Part shown: one piece after another, positions 8,296-16,889 of the stretch | Layout of the letters: every line of letters begins with the position of its first letter | Numbering within the stretch: the stretch's first letter is position 1 | NCBI GenBank assembly: GCA_947166705.1 | Contig: CAMVFE010000018.1 | Span: 1-45,525, forward strand | Length of the DNA stretch: 45,525 bases | Source: an uncultured Clostridia bacterium | Lineage (GTDB): Bacteria; Bacillota; Clostridia; Christensenellales; Aristaeellaceae | Direction of reading: 5' to 3' | Made by a program: the position numbers and the translations under genes | Notes under the pieces: model-generated | The model's database searches: none | Told to the model about the DNA's origin: nothing | Seen by the model: only the letters and a program-made list of their open reading frames with translations

Positions 8296-9498
8296 TCAGG
8301 CATCCTCCTCGTTCTGCTCCGGCAGGCTCCGGAGCGCTTCCTCAACCGCCGCGTGCAGATGTTCGTCCTTCTGGTGCACATAGTCCACGGAGGAGGGCAG
8401 CTCCGTCCCGTCCTCCCAGCGCAGCGTTCCGCTTCCGTCCGCCCGCAGCCCGTAGTCCGTCCGGTTCTTCCCGGCCTCCGGAACCAGCACCGTCAGCCTG
8501 CCCCGGACCCGGTTCCCCAGGAACAGGGTATATCGGCCCGCCGCCGGATCCACGCTGAAATGATTCCCCGTGAAGCCGCCGATGCCGAAGGCGGCGCGGC
8601 TCATCCCGGCAGGGATCTCCGAAAAATACTGGTCCGGATGCTTCAGATAGCAGCAGTATCCGAGATACTGGGTATAGGTCCCGTCCCGGAGCCTCCGCCC
8701 GGTCCGGTTCACCGCCATCCTGCGAAGGCTCTCCGGCGATACGATCCGTCCTGCGAGGATCGCTCGGGCAAGCTTCTCCATATCCCCCAGGGTGGAAAAA
8801 AGCCCCGCGTGCCCGCACAGGTCCCCGGTGTCCCCCTGCAGGACCCGCGCCTTCGGATCATGGGGAACTCCCGCCTCCGGCGCCTCCCTCCGGATCCGCT
8901 TCCCGCCTTCGATCCGGTACTCCGGGCCGTAGGCCAGGCAGTCTCCCCGCCGGTCCTCCGGAACCCGCGCCCAGGTTTCCCGCATGCCCGCCGGCTTCAG
9001 GATCAGCTCCTCCGCGCACGCGGCCAGCGGCAGGCCGGACGCCTTTTCGGCGACGTATTTCAGGATCATCGCCGGGATGTCGGAGTAGGCGCGCCTGCCC
9101 GGCGTCCCCGTCGGCGCGGCCTTCCGCAGGCAGCGGAGCGCCCGCTCCCGGTCCGCCTGCGTATCAATGCGCTCCGGGGTGCTGACCTGCACCTGAAAGC
9201 CCATCAGCTGCTCCGCCGTCACCGTCCCGAGGCCGGTGAACTCCGGACAGTACCACGTAACCCGTCGGAAAGGGTCCAGCGCCCCGTCCTCCCACAGGCG
9301 CATCAGAATGAGGCCCGTAAAGATCTTGGTGACCGAAGCCAGGTCGAAGACCGTCCGCTCTCCGATATTCCGGCCGTCCCATGCCCGGATGTGCCTTCCG
9401 CCCATTCCGCAGGCCAGCGCCATGCCGTCCATGATCCGGGTCTCCCGGGTGAAGTAGCGCAGGGCCTCCTCCAGCCTCTCCCGTGCCGTCGTTCCCAT
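8296..9498 (-). CDS. Beta-lactamase-fold serine hydrolase
   Basis: A 400-residue serine hydrolase of the class C beta-lactamase / EstB / DD-peptidase superfamily. It has the SxxK motif SVTK (nucleophile Ser55, Lys58) in the usual FDLASVTK setting and YSD (138-140) in place of the usual YxN tyrosine motif. No signal peptide is visible, so it probably acts in the cytoplasm, which argues against a classical beta-lactamase or penicillin-binding protein and suits an esterase or amidase. It lies between a response regulator (32-base gap) and a histidine kinase (2-base gap) in one transcription unit. A role in making, removing or sensing the signal is an inference from position. Confidence 0.82.
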   Translation of the reverse strand: MGTTARERLEEALRYFTRETRIMDGMALACGMGGRHIRAWDGRNIGERTVFDLASVTKIFTGLILMRLWEDGALDPFRRVTWYCPEFTGLGTVTAEQLMGFQVQVSTPERIDTQADRERALRCLRKAAPTGTPGRRAYSDIPAMILKYVAEKASGLPLAACAEELILKPAGMRETWARVPEDRRGDCLAYGPEYRIEGGKRIRREAPEAGVPHDPKARVLQGDTGDLCGHAGLFSTLGDMEKLARAILAGRIVSPESLRRMAVNRTGRRLRDGTYTQYLGYCCYLKHPDQYFSEIPAGMSRAAFGIGGFTGNHFSVDPAAGRYTLFLGNRVRGRLTVLVPEAGKNRTDYGLRADGSGTLRWEDGTELPSSVDYVHQKDEHLHAAVEEALRSLPEQNEEDA

Positions 9499-9530
9499 GT
9501 TCCGATGTTTCCTCCGCGTCCCCCGCCGGA

Positions 9531-10223
9531 TCAGTTCAGTTCAAACTTGTAGCCCACGCCCCGCACGGTGTGGATGCTCCATCCGTACTTTTCGCTGTCC
9601 GGCAGTTTTTCCCGCAGCCGCTTGATATGCACGTCCACGGTCCGGCTGTCTCCGAAGAAGTCGAACCCCCAGACCTGTTTCAGCAGCTGTTCCCGGGTGA
9701 AGACCTGGTTCGGCGAGGAGGCCAAGAAATACAGCACCTCCAGTTCCTTCGGCGGCATGTCCAGCCGCCTGCCTTCGTAGTAGGCTGCGTATTCCGCGAT
9801 GCTCACCGTCAGTCCCGGGAAGGACAGGTCGGTCTTCTTCTCCTCCTCCCCGCCCTGGCTCCGGCGGAGCACGGCCTTGACCCGCGCCACCAGCTCCTTG
9901 GTATCGAAGGGCTTGGTGATATAGTCGTCCGCCCCCAGCTCGAGCCCCAGCACCTTGTCGAAGGTCTCGTCCCGCGCCGTCAGCATGATGACCGGAATGG
10001 CGCTGCTCTTTCGAACGCTCCGGAGCACCTGGTATCCGTCCATGCCGGGCAGCATCACATCCAGCAGCATCAGATCCGGGGGCAGGCGCGTGAACTCGTT
10101 GACCGCGTCGTCCCCCCGCTGCGCCGTGCGCACCTCGTATCCTTCCTTCTCCAGATACAGCTTCACCAGCTGGGAAATGTTCGGATCGTCATCCACCACC
10201 AGGATATAGGGCTTCTCCTTCAT
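9531..10223 (-). CDS. Response regulator, OmpR/PhoB family
   Basis: A 230-residue two-domain regulator. The receiver has the acidic pocket VVDDD (9-13), phospho-acceptor Asp55 in LLDVMLPGMDG, the LTARDE switch region and Lys104 in ITKPFD. The C-terminal winged helix has the typical FTREQLLKQVWG and RTVDVHIKRLREKL recognition segments. It starts with AAAGGAGG upstream, 61 bases after mutS2; no promoter is visible in the gap, so it is probably read from the mutS2 transcript or from a promoter inside mutS2. It is the cognate regulator for the kinase encoded two genes on. Confidence 0.94.
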   Translation of the reverse strand: MKEKPYILVVDDDPNISQLVKLYLEKEGYEVRTAQRGDDAVNEFTRLPPDLMLLDVMLPGMDGYQVLRSVRKSSAIPVIMLTARDETFDKVLGLELGADDYITKPFDTKELVARVKAVLRRSQGGEEEKKTDLSFPGLTVSIAEYAAYYEGRRLDMPPKELEVLYFLASSPNQVFTREQLLKQVWGFDFFGDSRTVDVHIKRLREKLPDSEKYGWSIHTVRGVGYKFELN

Positions 10224-10284
10224 GAAGCATCCTCCTTTCTCCGGTTTCCCCGGCGCCGTCCGGCCGCGGGTCCGGTCCTGCCCG

Positions 10285-12669
10285 TCATTTCAGCGTCACC
10301 ACGGTCACGCCGTCCTCGCCCTCCCCGTACATGCCGGGGCGGCAGCTTTTGACATGCCGGTTCCTCCGAAGCTCCTGCCGGATGCCGCTGCGCAGCACGC
10401 CGGTTCCCTTTCCGTGAATCACGCTCACCTCGTGAAGACCGGCCATCACAGCCTCGTCCAGGTAGATTTCCACGGCGCTCAGCGCCTCCTCCAGGTTCAT
10501 TCCCCGGACGTCGCATTCCATGGGCACGGTCCGCGCCATGGCGCCGGTCTTCGCCTTCACGACGCTCTTCTCCTTCGCCGGGGGCGCCCGCAGGATCCGG
10601 AGATCGGCCAGGCGCGCCTTGAACTTCATGTTCCCGCTGGCCAGCTCCACCTCGCCCTTCGCGCCCGGCTCCGACAGCACCGTGGCCTCGGTTCCGAAGG
10701 TCAGCACCTTCACCCGGTCCCCGGGGTGTACGGTTTCCGGCGCTTCGCCCTCCTCCGCGGCCGGCGCGGCAAGGCCCTCGCTCATCTCGTCGATGTCCCG
10801 GTCCAGCCGGTGCCTCAGGGCGTTCACGTCCGCGGCGCTGCCGGCCTCCTTTTTCATCCGCTTCAGGTCGCTGATGACGGCCTCGCTCTCCCGGCGGGCG
10901 TCCTGCAGGATGCGCCGGGCTTCCTCTCTGGCCTTCCGCACGCTCTGCTCCCGCTTTTCCTCCATCTCCCGGCGCAGCTTCTCCGCCTCGTCCCGAAGCC
11001 TCAGCGTCTCCCGGCTGGCCTCCTGGGCCAGCTCGCGCTCCCGCTCCGCGATCTGCCGGTGGTATTCCGCGTTCGCGATCACGTCCTCGAACCGCACTTC
11101 GTCGCTGCTCAGCAGCTTCCGCGCCCCTTCGATCAGGTTCTCCGGAAGCCCGAGCCGCCTGCTGATCTCAAAGGCGTTGCTCTTTCCCGGAACGCCGATG
11201 CTCAGCCGGTACGTCGGGCGAAGGGTCTCCACATTGAACTCCACGCTGGCGTTCTCGACCCCCGCGGTCGTCAGGGCAAATACCTTCAGCTCGCTGTAAT
11301 GCGTCGTCGCCACGGTGCGCACGCGGATATGCAGCAGCCGCGTCAGGATGCTCTGGGCCAGCGCCGCGCCCTCCGTCGGATCCGTACCGGCTCCCAGCTC
11401 GTCAAAGAGCACCAGGTCCCGGGGCGTCACCTCCCGCATGATGCCGACGATGTTGGTCATGTGCCCGCTGAAGGTGCTCAGGCTCTGCTCGATGGACTGC
11501 TCGTCCCCGATGTCCGCCCACACCTGCTCAAAAACGGCCAGCTCGGTGCCCAGCTCCGCCGGCACCTGAAGCCCTGCCTGGGCCATCAGGGTCAAAAGCC
11601 CGATGGTCTTCAGCGTCACGGTTTTCCCGCCGGTGTTCGGCCCGGTGATCACCAGGGTGTTGAAGCCGGCCGCCTCCCCTTCGGGCTTTCCCGGCTGATA
11701 TCCCAGCAGGATGTCGCTGGGCACGACCTTCTCCGGGTCGATCAGCGGGTGGCGCCCCCGGATGATGTGCACAAAGCCCTGCTCGTTCATCTTCGGCGCC
11801 GTGCACCGAAGCCTCCGGCTCAGCAGCCCCTTGGCAAAGATGAAATCCAGCTCTCCCAGCCCTTCCACGTTTCCCCGGAGCGCCTCCGCGTACGGCGCGA
11901 CCCCGGCGCTCAGCGCCGCCAGAATCCGGTCGATCTCCCTCGCCTCCCGGATTTCCCACTCCCGGATCTCGTTCCCCATCTCCACCGCGGCCATGGGCTC
12001 GATGAACAGCGTCGCCCCGGAGGTGCTCTGGTCGTGCACCAGGCCGGGCACCTGGGCGCGGTATTCCGCCCGCACCGGAATCACGTACCGGTCGTTCCTT
12101 ACGGTGATGATGCTTTCCTGGAGATATTTCTGCATGCCGGCGGACCGGATCATCTGGTTCAGCCGCTCCTTGATCCGCTCCTGCGCGCCGCGCAGATGCC
12201 GCCGGATGTTCATCAGCTCGGAGGACGCGCGGTCCGCGATTTCATCCTCGCTGAGAATGGCGTCGGTGATATCCCGCTCCACGTTCCGCGCTTCCGTCAG
12301 CAGTTCCGCCCTCTCCCGGAGCAGGGGCGTGTTTTCCCGGTCCGTAATCAGCGCGTCCCTCGCCGTCCGGCTGGCCCGCAGCAGCGCCGCAATGCTCAGC
12401 AGCATCCCGGGGCTCAGCGTGCCTCCCTTCTCGCAGACCGTCAGCGCGGGCCTCGCGTCCGGGAACTCCGTCAGCGGATGCCCGCCGGTGTACTGCAGGA
12501 TCACCGCGGCCTCCTCCGTCTCCCGCTGGGCCAAGCCGATATCAAACAGGGTATCCGAGGGCGTCAGCGCCATGCACTTTTCCCTGCCGAGCGCCGTCAG
12601 CGCCCCCTCGGCCAGCATCTCCCGGATTCGCGGGAATTCCAGCACCCGCAGCGTCTTTTCCGTCATCAT
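10285..12669 (-). CDS. mutS2: MutS2 (mismatch-like ATPase with Smr domain)
   Basis: A 794-residue MutS2 (RqcU). The core and clamp regions are followed by the ABC-type ATPase with Walker A GPNTGGKT, a long charged coiled coil (about 510-640), a KOW-like segment around VHPGDRVKVLTFG, and a C-terminal Smr domain with DVRGMNLEEA and HGKGTGVLR. Members suppress recombination and, in Bacillus, split collided ribosomes ahead of RqcH rescue; rqcH is encoded in the same window at 18210-19952. The ATG at 12669 follows GGGAGG by about 9 bases. It is divergent from htpG. Confidence 0.95.
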   Translation of the reverse strand: MMTEKTLRVLEFPRIREMLAEGALTALGREKCMALTPSDTLFDIGLAQRETEEAAVILQYTGGHPLTEFPDARPALTVCEKGGTLSPGMLLSIAALLRASRTARDALITDRENTPLLRERAELLTEARNVERDITDAILSEDEIADRASSELMNIRRHLRGAQERIKERLNQMIRSAGMQKYLQESIITVRNDRYVIPVRAEYRAQVPGLVHDQSTSGATLFIEPMAAVEMGNEIREWEIREAREIDRILAALSAGVAPYAEALRGNVEGLGELDFIFAKGLLSRRLRCTAPKMNEQGFVHIIRGRHPLIDPEKVVPSDILLGYQPGKPEGEAAGFNTLVITGPNTGGKTVTLKTIGLLTLMAQAGLQVPAELGTELAVFEQVWADIGDEQSIEQSLSTFSGHMTNIVGIMREVTPRDLVLFDELGAGTDPTEGAALAQSILTRLLHIRVRTVATTHYSELKVFALTTAGVENASVEFNVETLRPTYRLSIGVPGKSNAFEISRRLGLPENLIEGARKLLSSDEVRFEDVIANAEYHRQIAERERELAQEASRETLRLRDEAEKLRREMEEKREQSVRKAREEARRILQDARRESEAVISDLKRMKKEAGSAADVNALRHRLDRDIDEMSEGLAAPAAEEGEAPETVHPGDRVKVLTFGTEATVLSEPGAKGEVELASGNMKFKARLADLRILRAPPAKEKSVVKAKTGAMARTVPMECDVRGMNLEEALSAVEIYLDEAVMAGLHEVSVIHGKGTGVLRSGIRQELRRNRHVKSCRPGMYGEGEDGVTVVTLK

Positions 12670-12813
12670 GCTTCTCTTCCTCCCGCCGCGTTAGCGCGGC
12701 AGTCCATTCCATCTTATTGTTTCGACGGGCTCCCTTCCTCTTCCTCTCTCCCGGAAAGCATCGCCGCCGTTTTTCGCGGATTTCTTTCCCTTCCGTTGCC
12801 CACGCCTGTTCTG

Positions 12814-12840
12814 TTAGCACTCTCTTTTGCTGAGTGCTAA
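12814..12840. promoter_or_regulatory. CIRCE element (HrcA operator)
   Basis: A perfect inverted repeat TTAGCACTC-N9-GAGTGCTAA, identical to the CIRCE consensus recognised by the HrcA heat-shock repressor. It sits 7 bases upstream of the -35 of the htpG promoter and 144 bases from the mutS2 start on the other strand. Because it is symmetric it could influence either divergent gene; htpG is the sensible target. Confidence 0.95.
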
Positions 12841-12847
12841 ATTTTTC

Positions 12848-12876
12848 TTGCAATTCGCTTCCCGGGGTGCTACAAT
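12848..12876 (+). promoter_or_regulatory. Promoter of htpG
   Basis: -35 TTGCAA (12848-12853), a 17-base spacer and -10 TACAAT (12871-12876), about 50 bases before the htpG start. Confidence 0.82.
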
Positions 12877-12932
12877 ACCCTGCGGAAAAAAGTATCGGCG
12901 CCCCTGCGGGCGCTTCGGGAGGTTGATTTTTT

Positions 12933-14837
12933 TTGGCCATTCAGAAGGAAAACGGCAGCGTCTCCATCGACGCGCAGAATATTATGCCGGTCATCAAGCG
13001 CTGGCTCTATTCGGATCAGGACATCTTCCTGCGGGAGACCGTCTCCAACGCCTGCGACGCGATTACGAAGTTCCGCATGCTCCATCCCGATACGGAGGAG
13101 GAGATGCGCGTGCAGGTGACGGTGGATTCGAAGAAGAAGGAGATCCGCATCTCCGACACCGGAATCGGCATGACGGCCGAAGAGGTAAAGAAATACATCA
13201 ACCAGGTGGCCTTCTCCGGCGCCACGGAGTTCATGAAGCAGTTCGAGGGGGAGGAAGGAAAGGAAAAAAGCGACATCATCGGCCACTTCGGCCTGGGCTT
13301 CTATTCCGTCTTCATGGTCTCCGACCGGGTGGAGATCGAAACCCTTTCCTGCGCGGAGGGCGCGGAACCGGTCCGCTGGGTGTCGGAGGACGGCATGGGC
13401 TTTGAGCTCACGGACGGTTCCCGGCAGGCGCACGGCACGGACATCATCCTGCATATCACGAAGGAAGCGAAGGAATTCCTGGAGCCCTGGAAGGTGCGGG
13501 AAGTGCTGAAGCGGTACTGCGGCTACATGGCGTACCCGATTTTCCTCGAGGACGCGAACGCGAAGCCCGTGGAAAAGGAAGTACCCGTGGGCGATGAAAA
13601 AAATGAGGACGGCACGCCCAAAACCGAAAAGATCATGGAGCTGCCGAAGCCGGAGAAGATCAACGACACGGATCCCCTCTGGCTGCGCAAGCCGAAGGAC
13701 TGCAAGGATGAGGAATACCGGGAGTTCTATCACCGGGTCTTCATGGATTTTGAGGATCCCCTCTTCTGGATCCACCTGAACGTGGATTATCCCTTCAACC
13801 TGAAGGGCATCCTCTTCTTCCCGAAGCTGAAGAACGACTTCGGGACCCACGAGGGGCAGATCAAGCTCTTCGCCGGCCAGGTCTTCGTCGCCGACAACAT
13901 CAAGGAAGTCATTCCCGAGTTCCTGATGCTGCTCAAGGGCGTCATCGACTGCCCGGACCTGCCCCTGAACGTCAGCCGCTCCTTCCTGCAGAACGACGGC
14001 TATGTGAAGAAAATTTCCGCGCATATCACGAAGAAGGTAGCCGATAAGCTGAATTCCCTTATGAATAAGGAGCGGGAAACCTACGAGGGCTACTGGGACG
14101 ACATCGCTCCCTTCGTCAAGTACGGCTGCATCAAGGATGAGAAGTTCTACACCCAGGTGAAGGGCTCTCTGCTGATGAAGCTCACCGACGGGAAATACGT
14201 CACCCTGGAGGAATACAAGGCGGCCTACTTTGACCGGACGGAGAAAAAGATCTATTACACCAACGATGAAAAGCGCCAGGCCGCCTCGGTCAAGCTGTAC
14301 ACCGACAGGGGCATCGGCGTGGCGGTGCTCAATACCCTGATTGACGGCAATTTCATGTCCTTCCTCGAGTATTCGGGCAAGGAGGAGGATCGGGTGGCCT
14401 TCGCCCGGGTGGATGCGGATATCGACGGCCTGAAGGAGGAATCCGAGGAGGGGAAGGATCTGGATCCGGAGAAGCTCCAGTCCCTCTTCCGCGCTGCCCT
14501 GGGCCGGGACGATCTGGAGGTCAGGCTGGAATCCCTTGGCGATCCGGAGATGGCGGCCATGGTCACCGAGGACGAGCAGATGCGCCGTTACAAGGAAATG
14601 AGCCGCATCTACGGCGAGCGTTTCCCGCTGCCGGACCGGTTCACCCTGGTGCTGAACCGCCGCAGCGAAACGGTGCGTGCCCTGGCCGGGCGGGATCCGG
14701 AGGACGAAACCACAAAGCTTCTCTGCCGGCAGACCTATGACCTGGCCCGCATGGCGGCCCAGCCTCTGGAAGCGGAGGAAATCACCGCCTTCCTGGAGCG
14801 CAGCCGAAAGCTGGTCGAGATGGCCGCGAAGCAGTAA
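12933..14837 (+). CDS. htpG: Molecular chaperone HtpG (Hsp90)
   Basis: Bacterial Hsp90, a dimeric ATP-dependent chaperone, 634 residues (normal length). The N-terminal GHKL ATPase shows the Hsp90 signature YSDQDIFLRETVSNACDA, the ATP-lid motif DTGIGM and GHFGLGFYSVF. The middle domain has the conserved LNVSRSFLQND and a catalytic-loop region, followed by the C-terminal dimerisation domain. The start is TTG, with GGGAGG about 10 bases upstream; no ATG or GTG fits better. It is a monocistronic heat-shock gene with CIRCE upstream and paired terminators downstream. Confidence 0.96.
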   Translation: MAIQKENGSVSIDAQNIMPVIKRWLYSDQDIFLRETVSNACDAITKFRMLHPDTEEEMRVQVTVDSKKKEIRISDTGIGMTAEEVKKYINQVAFSGATEFMKQFEGEEGKEKSDIIGHFGLGFYSVFMVSDRVEIETLSCAEGAEPVRWVSEDGMGFELTDGSRQAHGTDIILHITKEAKEFLEPWKVREVLKRYCGYMAYPIFLEDANAKPVEKEVPVGDEKNEDGTPKTEKIMELPKPEKINDTDPLWLRKPKDCKDEEYREFYHRVFMDFEDPLFWIHLNVDYPFNLKGILFFPKLKNDFGTHEGQIKLFAGQVFVADNIKEVIPEFLMLLKGVIDCPDLPLNVSRSFLQNDGYVKKISAHITKKVADKLNSLMNKERETYEGYWDDIAPFVKYGCIKDEKFYTQVKGSLLMKLTDGKYVTLEEYKAAYFDRTEKKIYYTNDEKRQAASVKLYTDRGIGVAVLNTLIDGNFMSFLEYSGKEEDRVAFARVDADIDGLKEESEEGKDLDPEKLQSLFRAALGRDDLEVRLESLGDPEMAAMVTEDEQMRRYKEMSRIYGERFPLPDRFTLVLNRRSETVRALAGRDPEDETTKLLCRQTYDLARMAAQPLEAEEITAFLERSRKLVEMAAKQ

Positions 14838-14842
14838 AAAAC

Positions 14843-14897
14843 CGCCCCGGTTTCCCGGGGCGCAAAGGATCAGCCCGCCTGTCCAGGCGGGCTGATC
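14843..14897. terminator. Double hairpin between htpG and recA
   Basis: Two perfect hairpins in series: CGCCCCGG-TTTC-CCGGGGCG (14843-14862) and a 13-base stem with a 4-base loop (14868-14897) followed on the plus strand by TGTTTCTGTC. They end the convergent htpG and recA transcripts; the U tract favours the plus strand. Confidence 0.8.
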
Positions 14898-14944
14898 TGT
14901 TTCTGTCTCTGTCCCGGCGCCGGGCTCATCCAGCGCTTTTTTTA

Positions 14945-16087
14945 TCAGATTTCCTCCAGGTCCTCCTCCAGCAGGGCCAGGTCGTCCTCTTCCTCCTCCG
15001 GCAGGGCGGCCGGCGCCGCCGCGTCGTCCGCGGCCCCGGAAGCGGGCCTCGCAAACAGCTCCTCCCGAAGCCGGCGGTCGATCTCCGCCGTCAGCTCCGG
15101 ATGCTCCTTCAGGTACATGCGCGCGTTGTCGCGCCCCTGCGCCAGACGCATGTCGCCGTAGCTGAAGAAAGCGCCGCTCTTGTGGATAATGTCCTTCTCC
15201 ACCGCCAGGTCCAGCAGCGTTCCCTCCGTGCTGATTCCCTCGCCGTAGATGATGTCGAACTCCGCAACCCGGAAGGGCGGAGCGACCTTGTTCTTGACCA
15301 CCTTGACCTTCGTGCGGTTCCCGATCACCTCGGACCCGTTCTTCAGCGGCTCTCCCTTCCGGACATCCAGCCGGACGGAGGCATAGAATTTCAGCGCTCG
15401 GCCGCCGGGCGTCGTCTCCGGGTTGCCGTACATGACGCCGACCTTCTCCCGCAGCTGGTTGATGAACACCGCAACGCACCCGGTCTTGTTGATCACGCCC
15501 GTCAGCTTCCGCAGCGCCTGGCTCATGAGCCGGGCCTGCAGGCCGACGAAGGAATCCCCCATCTCGCCGTCGATTTCCGCCTTCGGCACGAGGGCGGCCA
15601 CCGAGTCAATAACGACCACGTCCAGCGCGCCGGACCGCACCAGCGCCTCGGCAATCTCCAGCGCCTGTTCCCCTGTATCCGGCTGGGACACGTAGAGATC
15701 CTCGATATTCACGCCCAGCTTCCTGGCGTAAAGGGGATCCAGCGCGTGCTCCGCGTCCACGAAGGCGGCGATTCCGCCGGCCTTCTGCGCCTCCGCCACA
15801 ATATGCAGCGCGACCGTCGTCTTACCGGAGGATTCCGGCCCGTAGATCTCCACGATCCGGCCCCGGGGAATGCCCCCCACGCCCAGCGCGGCATCCAGCG
15901 TCAGGCAGCCCGTCGGAATCACGGGAATATCCCGGCTGACGGAATCAGCGCCCAGCTTCATGACCGAGCCCTTGCCGAACTGCTTGTCCAGATCCGCGAG
16001 CGCGTGCTCCAGCGCCTTCAGTTTCTCTTCCTGTACATCGGTTGTCACGACGGTCTTTTCCGCCTTTGCCGCTTTCTTCGCCGCCAT
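14945..16087 (-). CDS. recA: Recombinase RecA
   Basis: Strand-exchange ATPase for homologous recombination and SOS co-protease, 380 residues. Walker A GPESSGKT is at 83-90, followed by the RecA signature [13 protein letters not shown], the L1/L2 DNA-binding loops and an acidic C-terminal tail ([17 protein letters not shown]). The ATG at 16087 gives [11 protein letters not shown] and has GAGGGA 10 bases upstream; an in-frame start 18 codons earlier overlaps the -10 region and is rejected. It has its own promoter at 16126-16154. No SOS box was found near the promoter. Confidence 0.97.
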   Translation of the reverse strand: MAAKKAAKAEKTVVTTDVQEEKLKALEHALADLDKQFGKGSVMKLGADSVSRDIPVIPTGCLTLDAALGVGGIPRGRIVEIYGPESSGKTTVALHIVAEAQKAGGIAAFVDAEHALDPLYARKLGVNIEDLYVSQPDTGEQALEIAEALVRSGALDVVVIDSVAALVPKAEIDGEMGDSFVGLQARLMSQALRKLTGVINKTGCVAVFINQLREKVGVMYGNPETTPGGRALKFYASVRLDVRKGEPLKNGSEVIGNRTKVKVVKNKVAPPFRVAEFDIIYGEGISTEGTLLDLAVEKDIIHKSGAFFSYGDMRLAQGRDNARMYLKEHPELTAEIDRRLREELFARPASGAADDAAAPAALPEEEEDDLALLEEDLEEI

Positions 16088-16125
16088 CTTTCTTCCCTCA
16101 TTTCTCTTCATCTGCCGGTGGAATG

Positions 16126-16154
16126 ATTTTATCAGATTCAAGAATGCTTTTCAA
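16126..16154 (-). promoter_or_regulatory. Promoter of recA
   Basis: TTGAAA (16149-16154), a 17-base spacer and TAAAAT (16126-16131) on the minus strand, inside an A/T-rich gap (16142-16210) that is otherwise empty. No inverted GAAC/GTTC SOS box overlaps it. Confidence 0.8.
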
Positions 16155-16277
16155 GAGGAAAAGCACAATATTTTTGTGTTTTTTGAAGTTTTTTTTGCTT
16201 TTTTTGGGCTTTGCGGCCGTTTCAGCTCAGCAGGGCAAGAAGCTCCTCGCCGCTCAGGCTCATCAGGGATTCGCCGT

Positions 16278-16772
16278 TTAACCGCCCAGCCGCTTCCGCA
16301 GCGTCCTGAGCTCCTCCTGTTCCTCCGCCAGCCGAAGGAGGAAGGCCTTCTGCGCCGGATCCGCCGCCAGCGTCTCTCCCGCCTGCTTCACCGCTCCGGC
16401 GAACGCCGGGTCCATGCCCCGCTTTCCCTGCCTGGCCAGCGGGCACACCGCACGGCTCCGCTCGTCCGTCCGCACCCGGATGCCGTCCTCCCCGGGCACG
16501 GGCAGCAGCGGGAACATCCGGCAGGCCAGCGGCCGATCCTCCCGCCTGCATTTTCCCGGGCAGATGATCAGCATCTCGCGGCCCGCCGGCACCATCCGCC
16601 AGCCGTCAGCCGTCTCGTAGAGATCCTCTTCCCCGGGGAACAGCAGCATGCCCGTCTCCTCCCCCTCAAGGGAGGCGCAGCACCGCGCGCCGCAGATCCG
16701 GCCGCAGTCCCGCTTCAGCGGCGTCACCTCCGCCAGCAGCTCCCGGGCCTTCAGAATGCTTTCCATGCCCAT
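16278..16772 (-). CDS. Cysteine-rich protein, possible metal-binding (YkgJ-like)
   Basis: A 164-residue protein of unknown function. It carries eight cysteines: C23, C27, C31 and C32 in RDCGRICGARCC, C71 and C75 in ICPGKC, C84 in LACRMFPL and C110 in AVCPL. The spacing resembles YkgJ/CxxCxxCC-type proteins thought to bind zinc or an iron-sulfur cluster. There is no signal peptide or membrane segment. The start at 16772 has GGGAGG upstream. It lies 117 bases after the methyltransferase gene and just before recA; no promoter is obvious, so it may be the last gene of the gpsA-rqcH-methyltransferase run. Confidence 0.7.
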   Translation of the reverse strand: MGMESILKARELLAEVTPLKRDCGRICGARCCASLEGEETGMLLFPGEEDLYETADGWRMVPAGREMLIICPGKCRREDRPLACRMFPLLPVPGEDGIRVRTDERSRAVCPLARQGKRGMDPAFAGAVKQAGETLAADPAQKAFLLRLAEEQEELRTLRKRLGG

Positions 16773-16889
16773 ACGTTTTTCCTCCCATCCTGCTCCCGGT
16801 CTCTTCCGTCCGCCGCGCCGTCCCCGGCGGCGGTTCCTGTCTCTGCCCTTCCGGCGGGCTCCCGCCTGCTTCCCCTGTCCGCTCCGCCT

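Noticed and set aside
10222-12840. A long plus-strand open frame opposite mutS2.
   Set aside because: Antisense shadow without domains or a ribosome site; mutS2 is certain.
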